Part shown: piece after piece, positions 1-7,598 of the stretch
Numbering within the stretch: position 1 is the first letter of the stretch
How the letters are laid out: the number at the start of each line of letters is the position of its first letter
From: an uncultured Clostridia bacterium
GTDB lineage: Bacteria > Bacillota > Clostridia > Oscillospirales > Ruminococcaceae
DNA: 20,471 nt
Reading direction: 5' to 3'
Assembly: GCA_947165805.1 (NCBI GenBank)
Contig: CAMVBT010000005.1
Coordinates: 1 to 20,471, forward strand
Position numbers and translations under genes: made by a program
Notes under the pieces: generated by a model
What the model saw: only the letters and a program-made list of their open reading frames with translations
Told to the model about the DNA's origin: nothing
The model's database searches: none

Positions 1-2
1 CG

Positions 3-62
3 GATATCAACTCCCCGTCGGATACACAGATAATCACGCTCGAAAAGAGTGATGTCGAGTGA
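3..62 (+). CDS. C-terminal tail of an unidentified protein (partial at window edge)
   Basis: The third frame is open from the window edge to a TGA and encodes a 19-residue tail ending in ITLEKSDVE. The other two plus-strand frames stop earlier in this stretch, and the next gene on the strand starts 76 bases later. This suggests the end of an upstream gene, but the piece is too short to assign a family. No terminator is visible between it and the next gene, so the two may be co-transcribed. Confidence 0.35.
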   Translation, partial: DINSPSDTQIITLEKSDVE

Positions 63-138
63 CCGGATACCTATTACACAATAAAGACGCCTGCCGCAGA
101 TCAATGCCGGGCGCATCACACCTGAAAGGAAGCAATAT

Positions 139-777
139 ATGAAGAAATTTTACAGCGATCATCTCGATGCCGCGATAAAGCCGGAGAGGAGCCTGTTCGT
201 CGGCATAGTATTTCTTGTCGTCGTGATAAGCGGTGTTTTCGGCTGGGTCTATGAATACATATTCTACTGGATAAACGGCGGATTCGATAAATTTTACTGG
301 CGCGGGGGGAACTTCCTTCCGTGGATAAACATATACGCCTACGGCTCGCTGATGATATGGTTTCTGACCGCAAAGCTCAGGAGAAAGCCGCTGCTCGTAT
401 TCATCATAAGCTTTGTGTCCACCGGCATACTTGAATTCTTCTCCGGGCTCGGGGTATATCTTATCACCGGGCTGAAATTCTGGGACTACGATACCGAGAT
501 ACTCGGCTTCGGGAGCATATACGGGTTTGTGTGTCTGCGCAGCGTTACGGTATTCGGGATATTCGGGCTGTTCCTCGTTTATGTCATGCTGCCGGGGGTA
601 TATTACCTCGCGCTGAAGCTCCCGAAGAGAGTCTTCATGGTGACAGCCGTGACACTGTTCGTTGTTTTTCTCGGGGACGATATCTACAACCTCATTTTCG
701 CGAATCTGTTCTCGCTTCCGGGCGCTCCGGATATCTACAAGAGCATTGGGTTCAACTTCATGGACTATACGCGGTAG
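139..777 (+). CDS. CmpB-type integral membrane protein (putative ABC transporter permease, PF06541-like)
   Basis: A 212-residue protein with about five hydrophobic segments (roughly residues 18-36, 62-78, 85-110, 122-150 and 165-190). Family-typical landmarks are visible: GWVYE at 35-39 after the first membrane segment, RGGNFLPW at 55-62 followed by a tyrosine/glycine-rich stretch, a glutamate in the third membrane segment (E99), and WDY at 115-117 followed by GSIYGF. These match the small Clostridial membrane family annotated as 'putative ABC transporter permease' (CmpB domain). No partner ATPase is nearby and the transport role is not established. The ATG is preceded by AAGGA about nine bases upstream. 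The length is typical for single-domain members. It ends at a strong hairpin shared with the convergent gene. Confidence 0.75.
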   Translation: MKKFYSDHLDAAIKPERSLFVGIVFLVVVISGVFGWVYEYIFYWINGGFDKFYWRGGNFLPWINIYAYGSLMIWFLTAKLRRKPLLVFIISFVSTGILEFFSGLGVYLITGLKFWDYDTEILGFGSIYGFVCLRSVTVFGIFGLFLVYVMLPGVYYLALKLPKRVFMVTAVTLFVVFLGDDIYNLIFANLFSLPGAPDIYKSIGFNFMDYTR

Positions 778-802
778 ATCGCCCGGTCGTATCTCCGGGA
801 AC

Positions 803-848
803 AAAAATACCGCTCCGCGTTCGTGTGCGGGGCGGTATTTGTGTTATT
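803..848. terminator. Bidirectional intrinsic terminator between convergent genes
   Basis: A 14-bp stem (805-818 pairing with 827-840, one G-T wobble) closes an eight-base loop. Read on the minus strand the hairpin is followed by TTTTTGTT, a good terminator tail. On the plus strand the tail is weaker (ATTTGTGTTATT). It lies between the stop codons of the convergent genes at 777 and 860, so it probably ends both. Confidence 0.8.
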
Positions 849-859
849 CTGCTGTCCGG

Positions 860-1144
860 TCAGGCCGATTCGCTTGCTGCCTCGTCCGAATAGGGTATGC
901 ACGAAAAAAGATATTCGGAGATCCGGTGAATATCTGCTGTGGGATTATCATTGATCCACTCTGTCAGCGCTGATATAAGCGCGTCATTTATATTATCTTC
1001 ATCGTCAAGGGCAACAACAGCAACGATACAGATAATGTCGTCTCTCTTTTCTTCGGCTGTATTTATTATACCACGGACCTCATCATTTGTCAAGCTTGCC
1101 GTCCGTTGCCGCGGCTTTGCAATTGAGATCTGCACTTTTTGCAT
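860..1144 (-). CDS. Small hypothetical protein, acidic C-terminal half
   Basis: A 94-residue reading frame beginning MQKVQISIAK. I do not recognise the family. The middle (DDIICIVAVVALDDEDN) looks like a buried beta strand with acidic flanks, followed by a likely amphipathic helix (ALISALTEWI). The amino-acid mix is protein-like, whereas the opposite-strand frame is serine-rich and looks like an antisense shadow. The ATG at 1144 has AGAGGG just upstream, although the spacing is short. A longer version from a TTG at 1183 lacks a ribosome site and would begin within the TetR gene's promoter. The gene is divergent from tetR and may share the palindromic operator at 1189-1202. It ends at a strong terminator at 803-848. 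Confidence 0.55.
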   Translation of the reverse strand: MQKVQISIAKPRQRTASLTNDEVRGIINTAEEKRDDIICIVAVVALDDEDNINDALISALTEWINDNPTADIHRISEYLFSCIPYSDEAASESA

Positions 1145-1151
1145 TTCCCTC

Positions 1152-1180
1152 TTGACAAACAGGAAAATATGGTGTATAAT
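1152..1180 (+). promoter_or_regulatory. Consensus sigma-A promoter of the TetR/phosphotransferase operon
   Basis: TTGACA (1152-1157), 17-bp spacer, TATAAT (1175-1180). Both hexamers are perfect, so the promoter should be strong unless repressed. The start site is expected near 1186-1188, about 30 bases before the tetR ATG. Confidence 0.9.
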
Positions 1181-1188
1181 CAAGTTAA

Positions 1189-1202
1189 TTAAACGCGTTT
1201 AA
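1189..1202. promoter_or_regulatory. Perfect palindrome, probable TetR autorepressor operator
   Basis: TTAAACGCGTTTAA is a perfect 14-bp inverted repeat immediately downstream of the predicted transcription start and upstream of the tetR ribosome site. TetR-family repressors usually bind such palindromes at their own promoters. Its position would block initiation or early elongation. It also sits upstream of the divergent gene at 860-1144. Operator function is inferred from position and symmetry. Confidence 0.7.
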
Positions 1203-1218
1203 CTATTTCGGAGGAACT

Positions 1219-1794
1219 ATGAAACGAGATCTTGAAAAGACCCGTGCGGCGCTGCTGCTCGCGGCGGAAAAGCTGATGACCGAGTGCGATGACCCCAATG
1301 AGGTGACCGCGCGCGCGATAACGCGTGAAGCGGGCGTGAACCTCGCGATGATAAACTACTGCTTCGGTTCGCGCGAGGAGCTCCTGTTCGAGGTGTTCAC
1401 GCAGCTGTACAGGACCGCGCCCGTATTCGCGCCCGTTCTGAACGAGATAGCGCAGGGGCCGCTCTCGCCGAAGGAAAAGCTCGCCGAGCTGCACTATCAT
1501 TCGATGAAGCTGATGCTCGAGAATTTCAAGTACTGCAAGGCTCTCACGAAATACACGCTCGTCACCCGCAAGATCGGCGACAAGCGCTCCAGCGTGCAGT
1601 TCATACAGCAGCATTACGGAGACCGCAAGACCGAGGGCGAGTGCCGTTTCATAGCATTCGAGCTTTCAAGCATACACGAGCTCGCGGTGCTCAGGCATGA
1701 GGAAATAAAAGATGTCTGCGGCATCGACCTGAAAAACGACGATGAGCTGAAAAAATTCGTTTATGAAAACATTGACAGATTGCTGGGGGAGTAA
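1219..1794 (+). CDS. TetR/AcrR-family transcriptional regulator
   Basis: A 191-residue protein with an N-terminal TetR helix-turn-helix at about residues 29-50 (VTARAITREAGVNLAMINYC) followed by FGSREELLFEVF, the hallmark helix-4 segment of the family. The C-terminal ligand-binding region is divergent, so the ligand cannot be guessed. The ATG is preceded by GGAGGA three bases upstream. The gene is first in an operon with the phosphotransferase at 1797: the TAA and the next ATG are two bases apart, and the downstream ribosome site overlaps the end of this gene, so translation is probably coupled. A perfect promoter plus palindrome upstream suggests autorepression relieved by a small molecule. 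Confidence 0.9.
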   Translation: MKRDLEKTRAALLLAAEKLMTECDDPNEVTARAITREAGVNLAMINYCFGSREELLFEVFTQLYRTAPVFAPVLNEIAQGPLSPKEKLAELHYHSMKLMLENFKYCKALTKYTLVTRKIGDKRSSVQFIQQHYGDRKTEGECRFIAFELSSIHELAVLRHEEIKDVCGIDLKNDDELKKFVYENIDRLLGE

Positions 1795-1796
1795 AT

Positions 1797-4103
1797 ATGT
1801 ATATTTCTGATCTGAGATCTTCACTGACTCCGGGATATGACGCGGGCGGCAAGGCGGAAAGCCTCGGGAATATGCTGCGCATGGGGCTCCCCGTACCGCC
1901 GGGATATGTTATCGCAGCACAGGCGTTCGAGGGCGGGAGGCTGAAAAGCGAGGCTTCCGCCGAGCTCGCGGAGCTTGTGAAGAAGCTCTCCGCAGGGCAT
2001 CATACATACGCGGTAAGGTCGTCGGCGGTCGGAGAGGACGGCACCGAGGACAGCTTCGCGGGGGCATACGAGACCGTGCTCGACGTGAAGCCCGCAGATA
2101 TAGAGAAAGCGGTCCTTACCGTCGCTGCATCGGCGGACAACGAGCGTGTCGGAGTGTACGCGAAGGAACGCGGCACAAAGGCGGGCGGCACAGCGGTAGT
2201 CATTCAGCGGTATATCTCCGCGGACTACGCGGGCGTGCTCTTCACCGTCGACCCGATAAGCGGCAGCCGCGGCAGAATGACGGGAAGCTTCGTCAGGGGC
2301 GCGGGAGAGAAGCTCGTCTCCGGCGAGGGCATGGACGGCGAATTCGTGATAGACACCGTGAAGTACGCCTACAGCGGCAGCCCGGAAATGGCGCCTTACG
2401 CGAAGAAGCTGTGCGGATATGCGAAGAAAGCCGCCTCGGACGGCGTTCCGAAGGATATAGAATGGGCAGTCGCGGGCGGAAAGGTGTATATCCTCCAGTC
2501 GAGACCGATAACCACGCTTTTCCGCAACAACTACGACGATTATGACATAAACGACTCGCTCTGCGGCGAGCTTCTGCTGTCAAAGACCAATGTCGGTGAG
2601 ATATTCCTGCGCCCCGTGTCGCCCGTGACCTACGGAATGGTGAATATGATCTCATCGGTCATCGGCGTACCGCTGATCTCGAACGTGTACGGACAGCTCT
2701 ATCTGAACATCACAGGCCTCTGCTCGATGATAATGTCGTTCGGCGTAAAGAAGGAAAAGGCGTTCGGCAAGATAAGGGAGCTCGCGGGAGGAATACCCGA
2801 CACCGAGATACCCGTTTATCCTTACGACAGAAAGATACTGACCCGCGCCCTCCGCAAAATGATAAAGGACTCGTTCAAGAAGAAGCCCGCAAAATACAAG
2901 CCGAAAAATCTCAAGGGCCGCTTCACCGAAGTAAGTCTTGAAGTCATTGGAATGATACGCAAAGCGGAAAGCAAGGAGGAGCTGCTCGGTATCTGGACGA
3001 ACGAGTGCGAGCCGTTCATGGCGGGCTCACTGTCCGCGATAATGACCGCTCTCGATGTGAGCTCGCTTTTCAGGACGAGAGACAGGCTCGAAAAGATATG
3101 CGGCACGGAGCTTGCCGACAGGCTTATGTCCGACTGCTCGGGCGAGGGCAATATCGAAAGCCTCGGTCCTCTGCTCGGCATAGCGGATATCATCGCGGGA
3201 AAGATGACAAAGGAAGAATACACCGTGAAATACGGTCACCGCGACGCGGACGAAATGGAGCTGTCCATTCCCTTCCCGTATGAGAACGAGAGCTTCCCCG
3301 ATAATGTCATAGAGGATTACAAAAAATCGGGCATCGACGCCTACGCGATGAAAGCCGCGCAGGAGAAGCGCTGCGAGGAAGCGATAAAGGAGTTCGGCGC
3401 AAAATATCCCTCGCAGACCGGAAAGCTCGCCCGTATGCTGAAAAAATACTCCGCTGCGGTCGCGAGCCGTGAGGTCGTAAGGAGCGACGCGCTCAGGCTG
3501 TTCTGCCTGATACGCGAATACCTGCTGCGCGCGGGGGAACTCACGGGGCTCGGCGGCGATATCTTCATGCTGTACATAGACGAGGTGAAGGAGCTTCTTT
3601 CGGGCAATGAGACCTGCGTCGGCAGGATACCCGTAAGGCGTGAAAACTACGAAAAACAGATGTCGATGCCGAACTTCCCGAGCATGATATGCGGTCGGTT
3701 CACCCCCGACGAATGGCGGGCGGCGGGCAGTCCGGGCGGCTATTACCGCTTCGGAGAGACCGCACAGCAGTCCGATGCCCGCGTGATAAACGGCGTTGCG
3801 GGCTCCGCGGGTCAGTGCGAGGGCGTTGCGAGAGTGCTGAAAAACATCGACGACGCCGACACGATCGAACAGGGCGACATACTTGTCGTGCCTGCCGCGA
3901 ACATAGGCTGGGTCAGAGTGTTCCCGAAGATATCCGCGCTTGTGACGGACGTGGGAGCTCCGCTGTCCCACGCGGTCATAGTAGCCCGCGAGCTCGGCAT
4001 ACCCGCTGTCGTGAGCTGCCAGAGCGCTTCGGCGCAGATACGCACCGGCGACAAAATACGCGTGGACGGCACGCTCGGGAAAGTATTCTTCGCGGAGCAA
4101 TAA
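1797..4103 (+). CDS. PEP-synthase-like dikinase / small-molecule phosphotransferase (rifampin-phosphotransferase architecture)
   Basis: A 768-residue protein. The N-terminus is a PPDK/PEP-synthase ATP-grasp domain: GGKAESLG at 17-24, YAVRSSAVGEDG at 71-82 followed by DSFAGAYETVLDV, AGVLFTVDPISG near 145-156, and the closing IEWAVAGGKVYILQSRPIT at 221-239. The C-terminus is the swivelling phosphohistidine domain: LSHAVIVARELGIPAV, with H725 the predicted phospho-carrier, 43 residues from the end. The PEP/pyruvate TIM barrel of true PEP synthase is absent. The roughly 450-residue middle region takes its place, as in rifampin phosphotransferase (about 870 residues; ATP domain, substrate domain, His domain). 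Such enzymes transfer the beta-phosphate of ATP to an acceptor through the histidine. The acceptor is unknown. TetR control suggests an inducible, possibly detoxifying, reaction. The ATG follows GGGGGAG. Confidence 0.8.
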   Translation: MYISDLRSSLTPGYDAGGKAESLGNMLRMGLPVPPGYVIAAQAFEGGRLKSEASAELAELVKKLSAGHHTYAVRSSAVGEDGTEDSFAGAYETVLDVKPADIEKAVLTVAASADNERVGVYAKERGTKAGGTAVVIQRYISADYAGVLFTVDPISGSRGRMTGSFVRGAGEKLVSGEGMDGEFVIDTVKYAYSGSPEMAPYAKKLCGYAKKAASDGVPKDIEWAVAGGKVYILQSRPITTLFRNNYDDYDINDSLCGELLLSKTNVGEIFLRPVSPVTYGMVNMISSVIGVPLISNVYGQLYLNITGLCSMIMSFGVKKEKAFGKIRELAGGIPDTEIPVYPYDRKILTRALRKMIKDSFKKKPAKYKPKNLKGRFTEVSLEVIGMIRKAESKEELLGIWTNECEPFMAGSLSAIMTALDVSSLFRTRDRLEKICGTELADRLMSDCSGEGNIESLGPLLGIADIIAGKMTKEEYTVKYGHRDADEMELSIPFPYENESFPDNVIEDYKKSGIDAYAMKAAQEKRCEEAIKEFGAKYPSQTGKLARMLKKYSAAVASREVVRSDALRLFCLIREYLLRAGELTGLGGDIFMLYIDEVKELLSGNETCVGRIPVRRENYEKQMSMPNFPSMICGRFTPDEWRAAGSPGGYYRFGETAQQSDARVINGVAGSAGQCEGVARVLKNIDDADTIEQGDILVVPAANIGWVRVFPKISALVTDVGAPLSHAVIVARELGIPAVVSCQSASAQIRTGDKIRVDGTLGKVFFAEQ

Positions 4104-4147
4104 GTTCCATCAGCGGCAGTTTCGCCTGTACCATAAACGCACGCACA

Positions 4148-4192
4148 GAAAAAGTCCGGCAAAGCCTTCTGAGCTTTACCGGACCTTTTTTT
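4148..4192. terminator. Bidirectional intrinsic terminator
   Basis: A hairpin with arms GTCCGGCAAAGC and GCTTTACCGGAC (one mismatch) around a seven-base loop, followed on the plus strand by a run of seven T. On the minus strand it is followed by CTTTTTCTG. It ends the TetR/phosphotransferase operon and probably the convergent phosphatase gene. Confidence 0.85.
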
Positions 4193-4250
4193 CATTTACA
4201 GCTGCGAATATTTACGGCCATACCGGCCTTTCAGAGTATCTTTCCGTTGC

Positions 4251-5648
4251 TCACGCAGCAGCCTTTGCCTCTTCTTTCGCGCCCTTATATGTAACGCCGT
4301 CGCCATAGATAGTTGTCCAGTCGTTCTTCATCGAAACAGGCACCCAATCGAACTCATCGCAGAGCGAGAACATTTTGTCAGCCTTTTCGGTATTGCCGTT
4401 CTCACGCTCGGTATCATCGCAGCAGAGCATAAACGCAAGGCTCCTGTACTTGTTGTTCGTGGTGACATATTCGGCCATGCTTGCGTCTCCGGTGCTGTTG
4501 CCGAAGGAGAGGACAGGCTGTTCGCCGATCTCCTGCGCTATGACGGTCACCTTGTTGGTCTTGAGGTTCTTGATGATGAACTGACCGCCGAGCACGAGCT
4601 CGTCCTTGTCGGTAAATGTGTATTTCAGTCCGTCCGTATCGCCCTGACCGGTCGCGACAAGAAGCTCGTCGGAGCCGATTATCTGACTGTTCGGCAGGTC
4701 GAGAACGGAGTTATACATGATACCGCGGACTATAAATCTGTCTGTGCCGCTGACGATATACACGGTGAAATCATTTGCCCTGAGGTAGTCGATTATCTGG
4801 AGCATGGGCTTGTAGAAGCCCTCGCCGCGCTTCATACCGTCATAGCTGGGCATAGCCTGCTTCTTGAACTTCTGTATGTAGGAGTTGAACTCGTCAAGCG
4901 TCATTCCCTTGAACGCGGACGCTACTGCTTTACCGTGATCGACTTCAAGGCCGTCGAAGGACTTGCCGGTCTCGTTCTGTTCCTTGATCTTGTTTGCGAC
5001 TTCCTTCTCGAAATCAGAAGCCTTGTCCTTGTAGTCGGGGTCTTCGAGAACGCGGTATTTGAGCAGCGTGTAATCGAAGTAGTTCGGGTCTGTCTCGCAG
5101 AACAGAGTTCCGTCAAAGTCGAACACGGCTATGCGGTTCTCGACCGGTATATAATCCTTGCTGCCCTCGGTCGTTATCGCCTGCATATAGGATATGAGCT
5201 CGGTCTTCGCTCTTGCGTCCGATGTCCAGAGCGAGAGCATATCGCTGCCGTCGACCGCGGAGCTTGCCCCGAACGTGATCTTTACGAGGTCATTCTTTGT
5301 TACCTTTGTCCACTTGCCGTCAACGCGCGCGCTGACCGCAAATGTGTATTCCCTGCCCGCCTCGGGATTTTTTATCGTTGCGGAGCAGCCTTTCTTGTCG
5401 GCGAGCTTGTGGAGCTTACCGTTCTCATACAGGTACAATCTGTACTTTGTCGCTCCGGCGACCTCTGTCCATCTGAGCTTTATGGTCTCCCCGCTGACCG
5501 CTGCCGTAACAACAGGCCCCGAGCTCTGCGCTTCGGCGCTCACGGCAGCAGCCGCTCCCACTGCCAGCGTACCGACAGCACTCGTTTGCAGCATACAAGC
5601 CGCAAGCAGTGCAGCTATTATTTTTTTAGCTTTTCCGTTTTTTTTCAT
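4251..5648 (-). CDS. Secreted FN3-HAD family phosphatase
   Basis: A 465-residue protein. Residues 1-40 form a signal peptide (lysine-rich start, hydrophobic core, alanine-rich cleavage zone). Residues about 44-127 resemble a fibronectin type III module (KLRWTEVAGATKYRLYLYEN). The rest is a haloacid-dehalogenase phosphatase. Motif I is VFDFDGTLF with nucleophile D177 and acid/base D179, motif II is VYIVSGTD (S300), a lysine lies near 363-366 for motif III, and motif IV is FGNSTGDASM (D388). The layout is that of type I HAD enzymes with an inserted cap, comparable to secreted acid or phosphorylcholine phosphatases. The substrate is unknown and is probably an extracellular phosphate ester. The ATG has AAAGGA about ten bases upstream. 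The gene stands alone with its own promoter and a leader of roughly 165 bases. Confidence 0.8.
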   Translation of the reverse strand: MKKNGKAKKIIAALLAACMLQTSAVGTLAVGAAAAVSAEAQSSGPVVTAAVSGETIKLRWTEVAGATKYRLYLYENGKLHKLADKKGCSATIKNPEAGREYTFAVSARVDGKWTKVTKNDLVKITFGASSAVDGSDMLSLWTSDARAKTELISYMQAITTEGSKDYIPVENRIAVFDFDGTLFCETDPNYFDYTLLKYRVLEDPDYKDKASDFEKEVANKIKEQNETGKSFDGLEVDHGKAVASAFKGMTLDEFNSYIQKFKKQAMPSYDGMKRGEGFYKPMLQIIDYLRANDFTVYIVSGTDRFIVRGIMYNSVLDLPNSQIIGSDELLVATGQGDTDGLKYTFTDKDELVLGGQFIIKNLKTNKVTVIAQEIGEQPVLSFGNSTGDASMAEYVTTNNKYRSLAFMLCCDDTERENGNTEKADKMFSLCDEFDWVPVSMKNDWTTIYGDGVTYKGAKEEAKAAA

Positions 5649-5815
5649 TTTTCCGTTTTCCTTTCATTTTATATTTCAAGGCAGAGTCAGTGCTGCCCGA
5701 ATATCTTATCCTGTCGTTCACGCGGGATCTTTCTGCCCGCGGAGCTCCCGTCTTTCCCGCCGACATTCGCGGTGAACGGAGCGTTATTTATCCGGGTGAT
5801 CGGAAAACCGATCGT
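5649..5815 (-). other. Long 5' leader of the FN3-HAD phosphatase gene
   Basis: About 165 bases separate the predicted start site from the ATG. Near its 5' end the leader can form a short hairpin, GATCGG-TTTT-CCGATC, on the transcript. No T-run, no matching anti-terminator and no riboswitch class that I recognise are present. A regulatory role is possible but unsupported beyond the length. Confidence 0.3.
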
Positions 5816-5821
5816 GTTTAC

Positions 5822-5850
5822 ATTATATCACATTAAGGCAAAAAAATCAA
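5822..5850 (-). promoter_or_regulatory. Sigma-A promoter of the FN3-HAD phosphatase gene
   Basis: On the minus strand TTGATT (5850-5845), a 17-bp spacer and TATAAT (5827-5822). One mismatch in the -35 and a perfect -10. The start is expected near 5815. Confidence 0.75.
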
Positions 5851-5901
5851 TGGCATAAAAGAATAAAAAAAACATAAAAACTATCCGAGGCAATATCGGG
5901 G

Positions 5902-5957
5902 GCGCGGGCTCCGCGCTTATATTATGCCGTTTCAGGCAGGAGCAAAACGGGCGGCAT
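5902..5957. other. Two inverted repeats between divergent promoters
   Basis: The phosphatase (minus) and PP2C (plus) promoters are divergent, and the bases between them hold two inverted repeats: GCGCGG-GCT-CCGCGC at 5902-5916, and ATGCCG/CGGCAT at 5924-5929 and 5952-5957. The second ends two bases before the -35 of the PP2C promoter. They could be operators, but no cognate regulator is evident. Apart from the two promoters and leaders, nothing else was seen in the 452-base gap 5649-6100. Confidence 0.35.
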
Positions 5958-5958
5958 C

Positions 5959-5987
5959 TTGACAATCCTTCCGGCAAAGTGTATAAT
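5959..5987 (+). promoter_or_regulatory. Consensus sigma-A promoter of the PP2C phosphatase gene
   Basis: TTGACA (5959-5964), 17-bp spacer, TATAAT (5982-5987), both perfect. The leader to the ATG at 6101 is about 105 bases and contains a bulged hairpin built from CCGGGAAAG and CTTTCCGG near 6032-6052. Confidence 0.9.
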
Positions 5988-6100
5988 ATTTACTGTCAGC
6001 AGCGGCAGTTCCGGCGCAGCAGTGCTCTCCGGGAAAGTAAGCTTTCCGGGGAACGCGGCGCTGTCATCACGCTGACTGCATGGAATGAAAGGTGATATAT

Positions 6101-7576
6101 ATGGACTTTATTTTATCTGCGGTCGATCTCATAAATATATTCGGAATAGCCGCGGGTATCGGCGTGTGCGGGCTTTGTACCGTTCAGATATCGGCGTCCA
6201 CTCATCTGCGGCGTGAGGTGCGGCGGTATTTTCAGATATTTTTCCTGTTTATAATCATGTACATATCCGCTCATCTGGCAAGACAGCTCATGGACGGTAT
6301 GCCGGGGAACGGGGTGCATATCGCGCTGAATGCCGTGACCGTTGCGGAAATGCTTACGGCAGGCCTGATGGCGAATATGATGTCCATTCTCGTGCTGTCC
6401 GCCGCAAAGCCCGGAAAATACGAAAAACCGTTGACTGCCGTGCTGTTCGTCTTGTTGGGCATACACGCTGTTCTGCTGATCGTCGGCGCTTTATCCGGCC
6501 TTATCTATTATTTCGATGAAAACAACGAGTATCATCGCGCGTCATTGTACATTCTCTCCAATGTCTGCCCGCTTATAATGCTCGGGATAGACTCCGTCCT
6601 GCTGATACGGTACGGAAATAATATGGACAGGCGCATAAAGACCGCGTTATGGATATATATGATAGCTCCCATTGCGGCGATACTGATACAGAGCTTCTTC
6701 TACGGGATACAGTTCATCATCTTCGCCACTGTCGGAGCGGCGGTATATATGTTCTCCGTCATCGTTCAGGATCAGAATGAAAAATTCGAGAAGCAGCAGG
6801 TGGAAAGCTCGCGTATCGAGACCGAGCTCACCATGGCAGCAAGCATACAGGCGGATATGCTGCCCAATATCTATCCCGCGTTCCCCGAGCGCCCGGAATT
6901 CGATATCCACGCTTCAATGGACCCAGCCAAGGAGGTCGGCGGCGACTTCTATGACTTCTTTCTCACGGATGACGACCACCTGTGCATGATAATGGCAGAT
7001 GTTTCCGGAAAAGGCGTCCCTGCCGCGTTATTCATGATGGCGTCAAAAATAATCCTCGCGAACAACGCCATGCTCGGCAAATCGCCGGCGCAGATACTGA
7101 CAGACGCCAATACCGCGATATGCTCACACAACCGTGAAGAAATGTTCGTAACGGTCTGGCTCGGGATACTTGAGCTGTCCACGGGAAAACTCACCGCCGC
7201 GAATGCCGGTCATGAGTACCCGGCGCTGTACCGGCCGGGCAGCGGATTTGAGCTTGTGAAGGACAAGCACGGTCTGGTCATCGGCGGCGTGGAAGGCATA
7301 AAGTACAGGCAGTATGAGCTGCGGATGGAGCCGGGCTCAAGGCTGTTCCTCTATACAGACGGCGTTCCCGAAGCCACAAACGCCGAAAAAAAGCTGTTCG
7401 GCACAGAGCGTATGCTGACTGCGCTGAACAGCGCTCCGGAGAATACTCCTGAGATGATACTGAAAAATGTCCGCGGCGCCGTGGACAGCTTCGTCGGTGA
7501 CGCGGAGCAGTTCGACGACCTTACGATGCTCTGCCTCGAATATATGGGCAGCGCTGCCGGAAGAGAAGATAAATGA
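6101..7576 (+). CDS. Membrane-anchored PP2C-type serine phosphatase (SpoIIE/RsbU-like)
   Basis: A 491-residue protein. The N-terminal 225 residues hold about seven hydrophobic segments and form a membrane sensor module. A short charged linker (QDQNEKFEKQQVESSRIETEL) leads to a C-terminal PP2C/SpoIIE phosphatase domain: AASIQADMLP at 246-255, EVGGDFYDFF with D282, MADVSGKG with D300, ANAGHEYPALY near 367-377, YTDGVPEATN with D420, and FDDLTML with D472/D473. The aspartates are the expected metal ligands. Relatives dephosphorylate anti-sigma-factor antagonists, but no antagonist or anti-sigma gene is present here, so the target is unknown. ATG at 6101 is preferred over an in-frame GTG at 6092, because AAAGGTG at 6088-6094 is correctly spaced for the ATG and overlaps the GTG. 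Confidence 0.88.
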   Translation: MDFILSAVDLINIFGIAAGIGVCGLCTVQISASTHLRREVRRYFQIFFLFIIMYISAHLARQLMDGMPGNGVHIALNAVTVAEMLTAGLMANMMSILVLSAAKPGKYEKPLTAVLFVLLGIHAVLLIVGALSGLIYYFDENNEYHRASLYILSNVCPLIMLGIDSVLLIRYGNNMDRRIKTALWIYMIAPIAAILIQSFFYGIQFIIFATVGAAVYMFSVIVQDQNEKFEKQQVESSRIETELTMAASIQADMLPNIYPAFPERPEFDIHASMDPAKEVGGDFYDFFLTDDDHLCMIMADVSGKGVPAALFMMASKIILANNAMLGKSPAQILTDANTAICSHNREEMFVTVWLGILELSTGKLTAANAGHEYPALYRPGSGFELVKDKHGLVIGGVEGIKYRQYELRMEPGSRLFLYTDGVPEATNAEKKLFGTERMLTALNSAPENTPEMILKNVRGAVDSFVGDAEQFDDLTMLCLEYMGSAAGREDK

Positions 7577-7598
7577 CGATATGCGCCGGCGCGGCGTT

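Noticed and set aside
34..804. 256-codon open frame on the minus strand opposite the CmpB-type gene
   Set aside because: It is a codon-structure shadow: rich in Pro, Arg and Tyr with no recognisable domain, and it fully overlaps a membrane protein with clear family motifs and a good ribosome site.
1145..1183. Longer start (TTG at 1183) for the small minus-strand gene
   Set aside because: It has no ribosome binding site and overlaps the -10 and spacer of the TetR promoter. The ATG at 1144 has a purine-rich site.
3027..4100. 357-codon open frame on the minus strand opposite the phosphotransferase
   Set aside because: It mirrors the codon periodicity of the phosphotransferase gene, has no start signal or known motif, and the sense strand carries clear ATP-grasp and His-domain motifs.
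5761..5769. A single CGACATTCG in the leader of the FN3-HAD gene, resembling half of the direct repeat at 13471
   Set aside because: Only nine bases match, there is no second copy at 20-bp distance, and it lies downstream of the predicted start site. It is probably chance.
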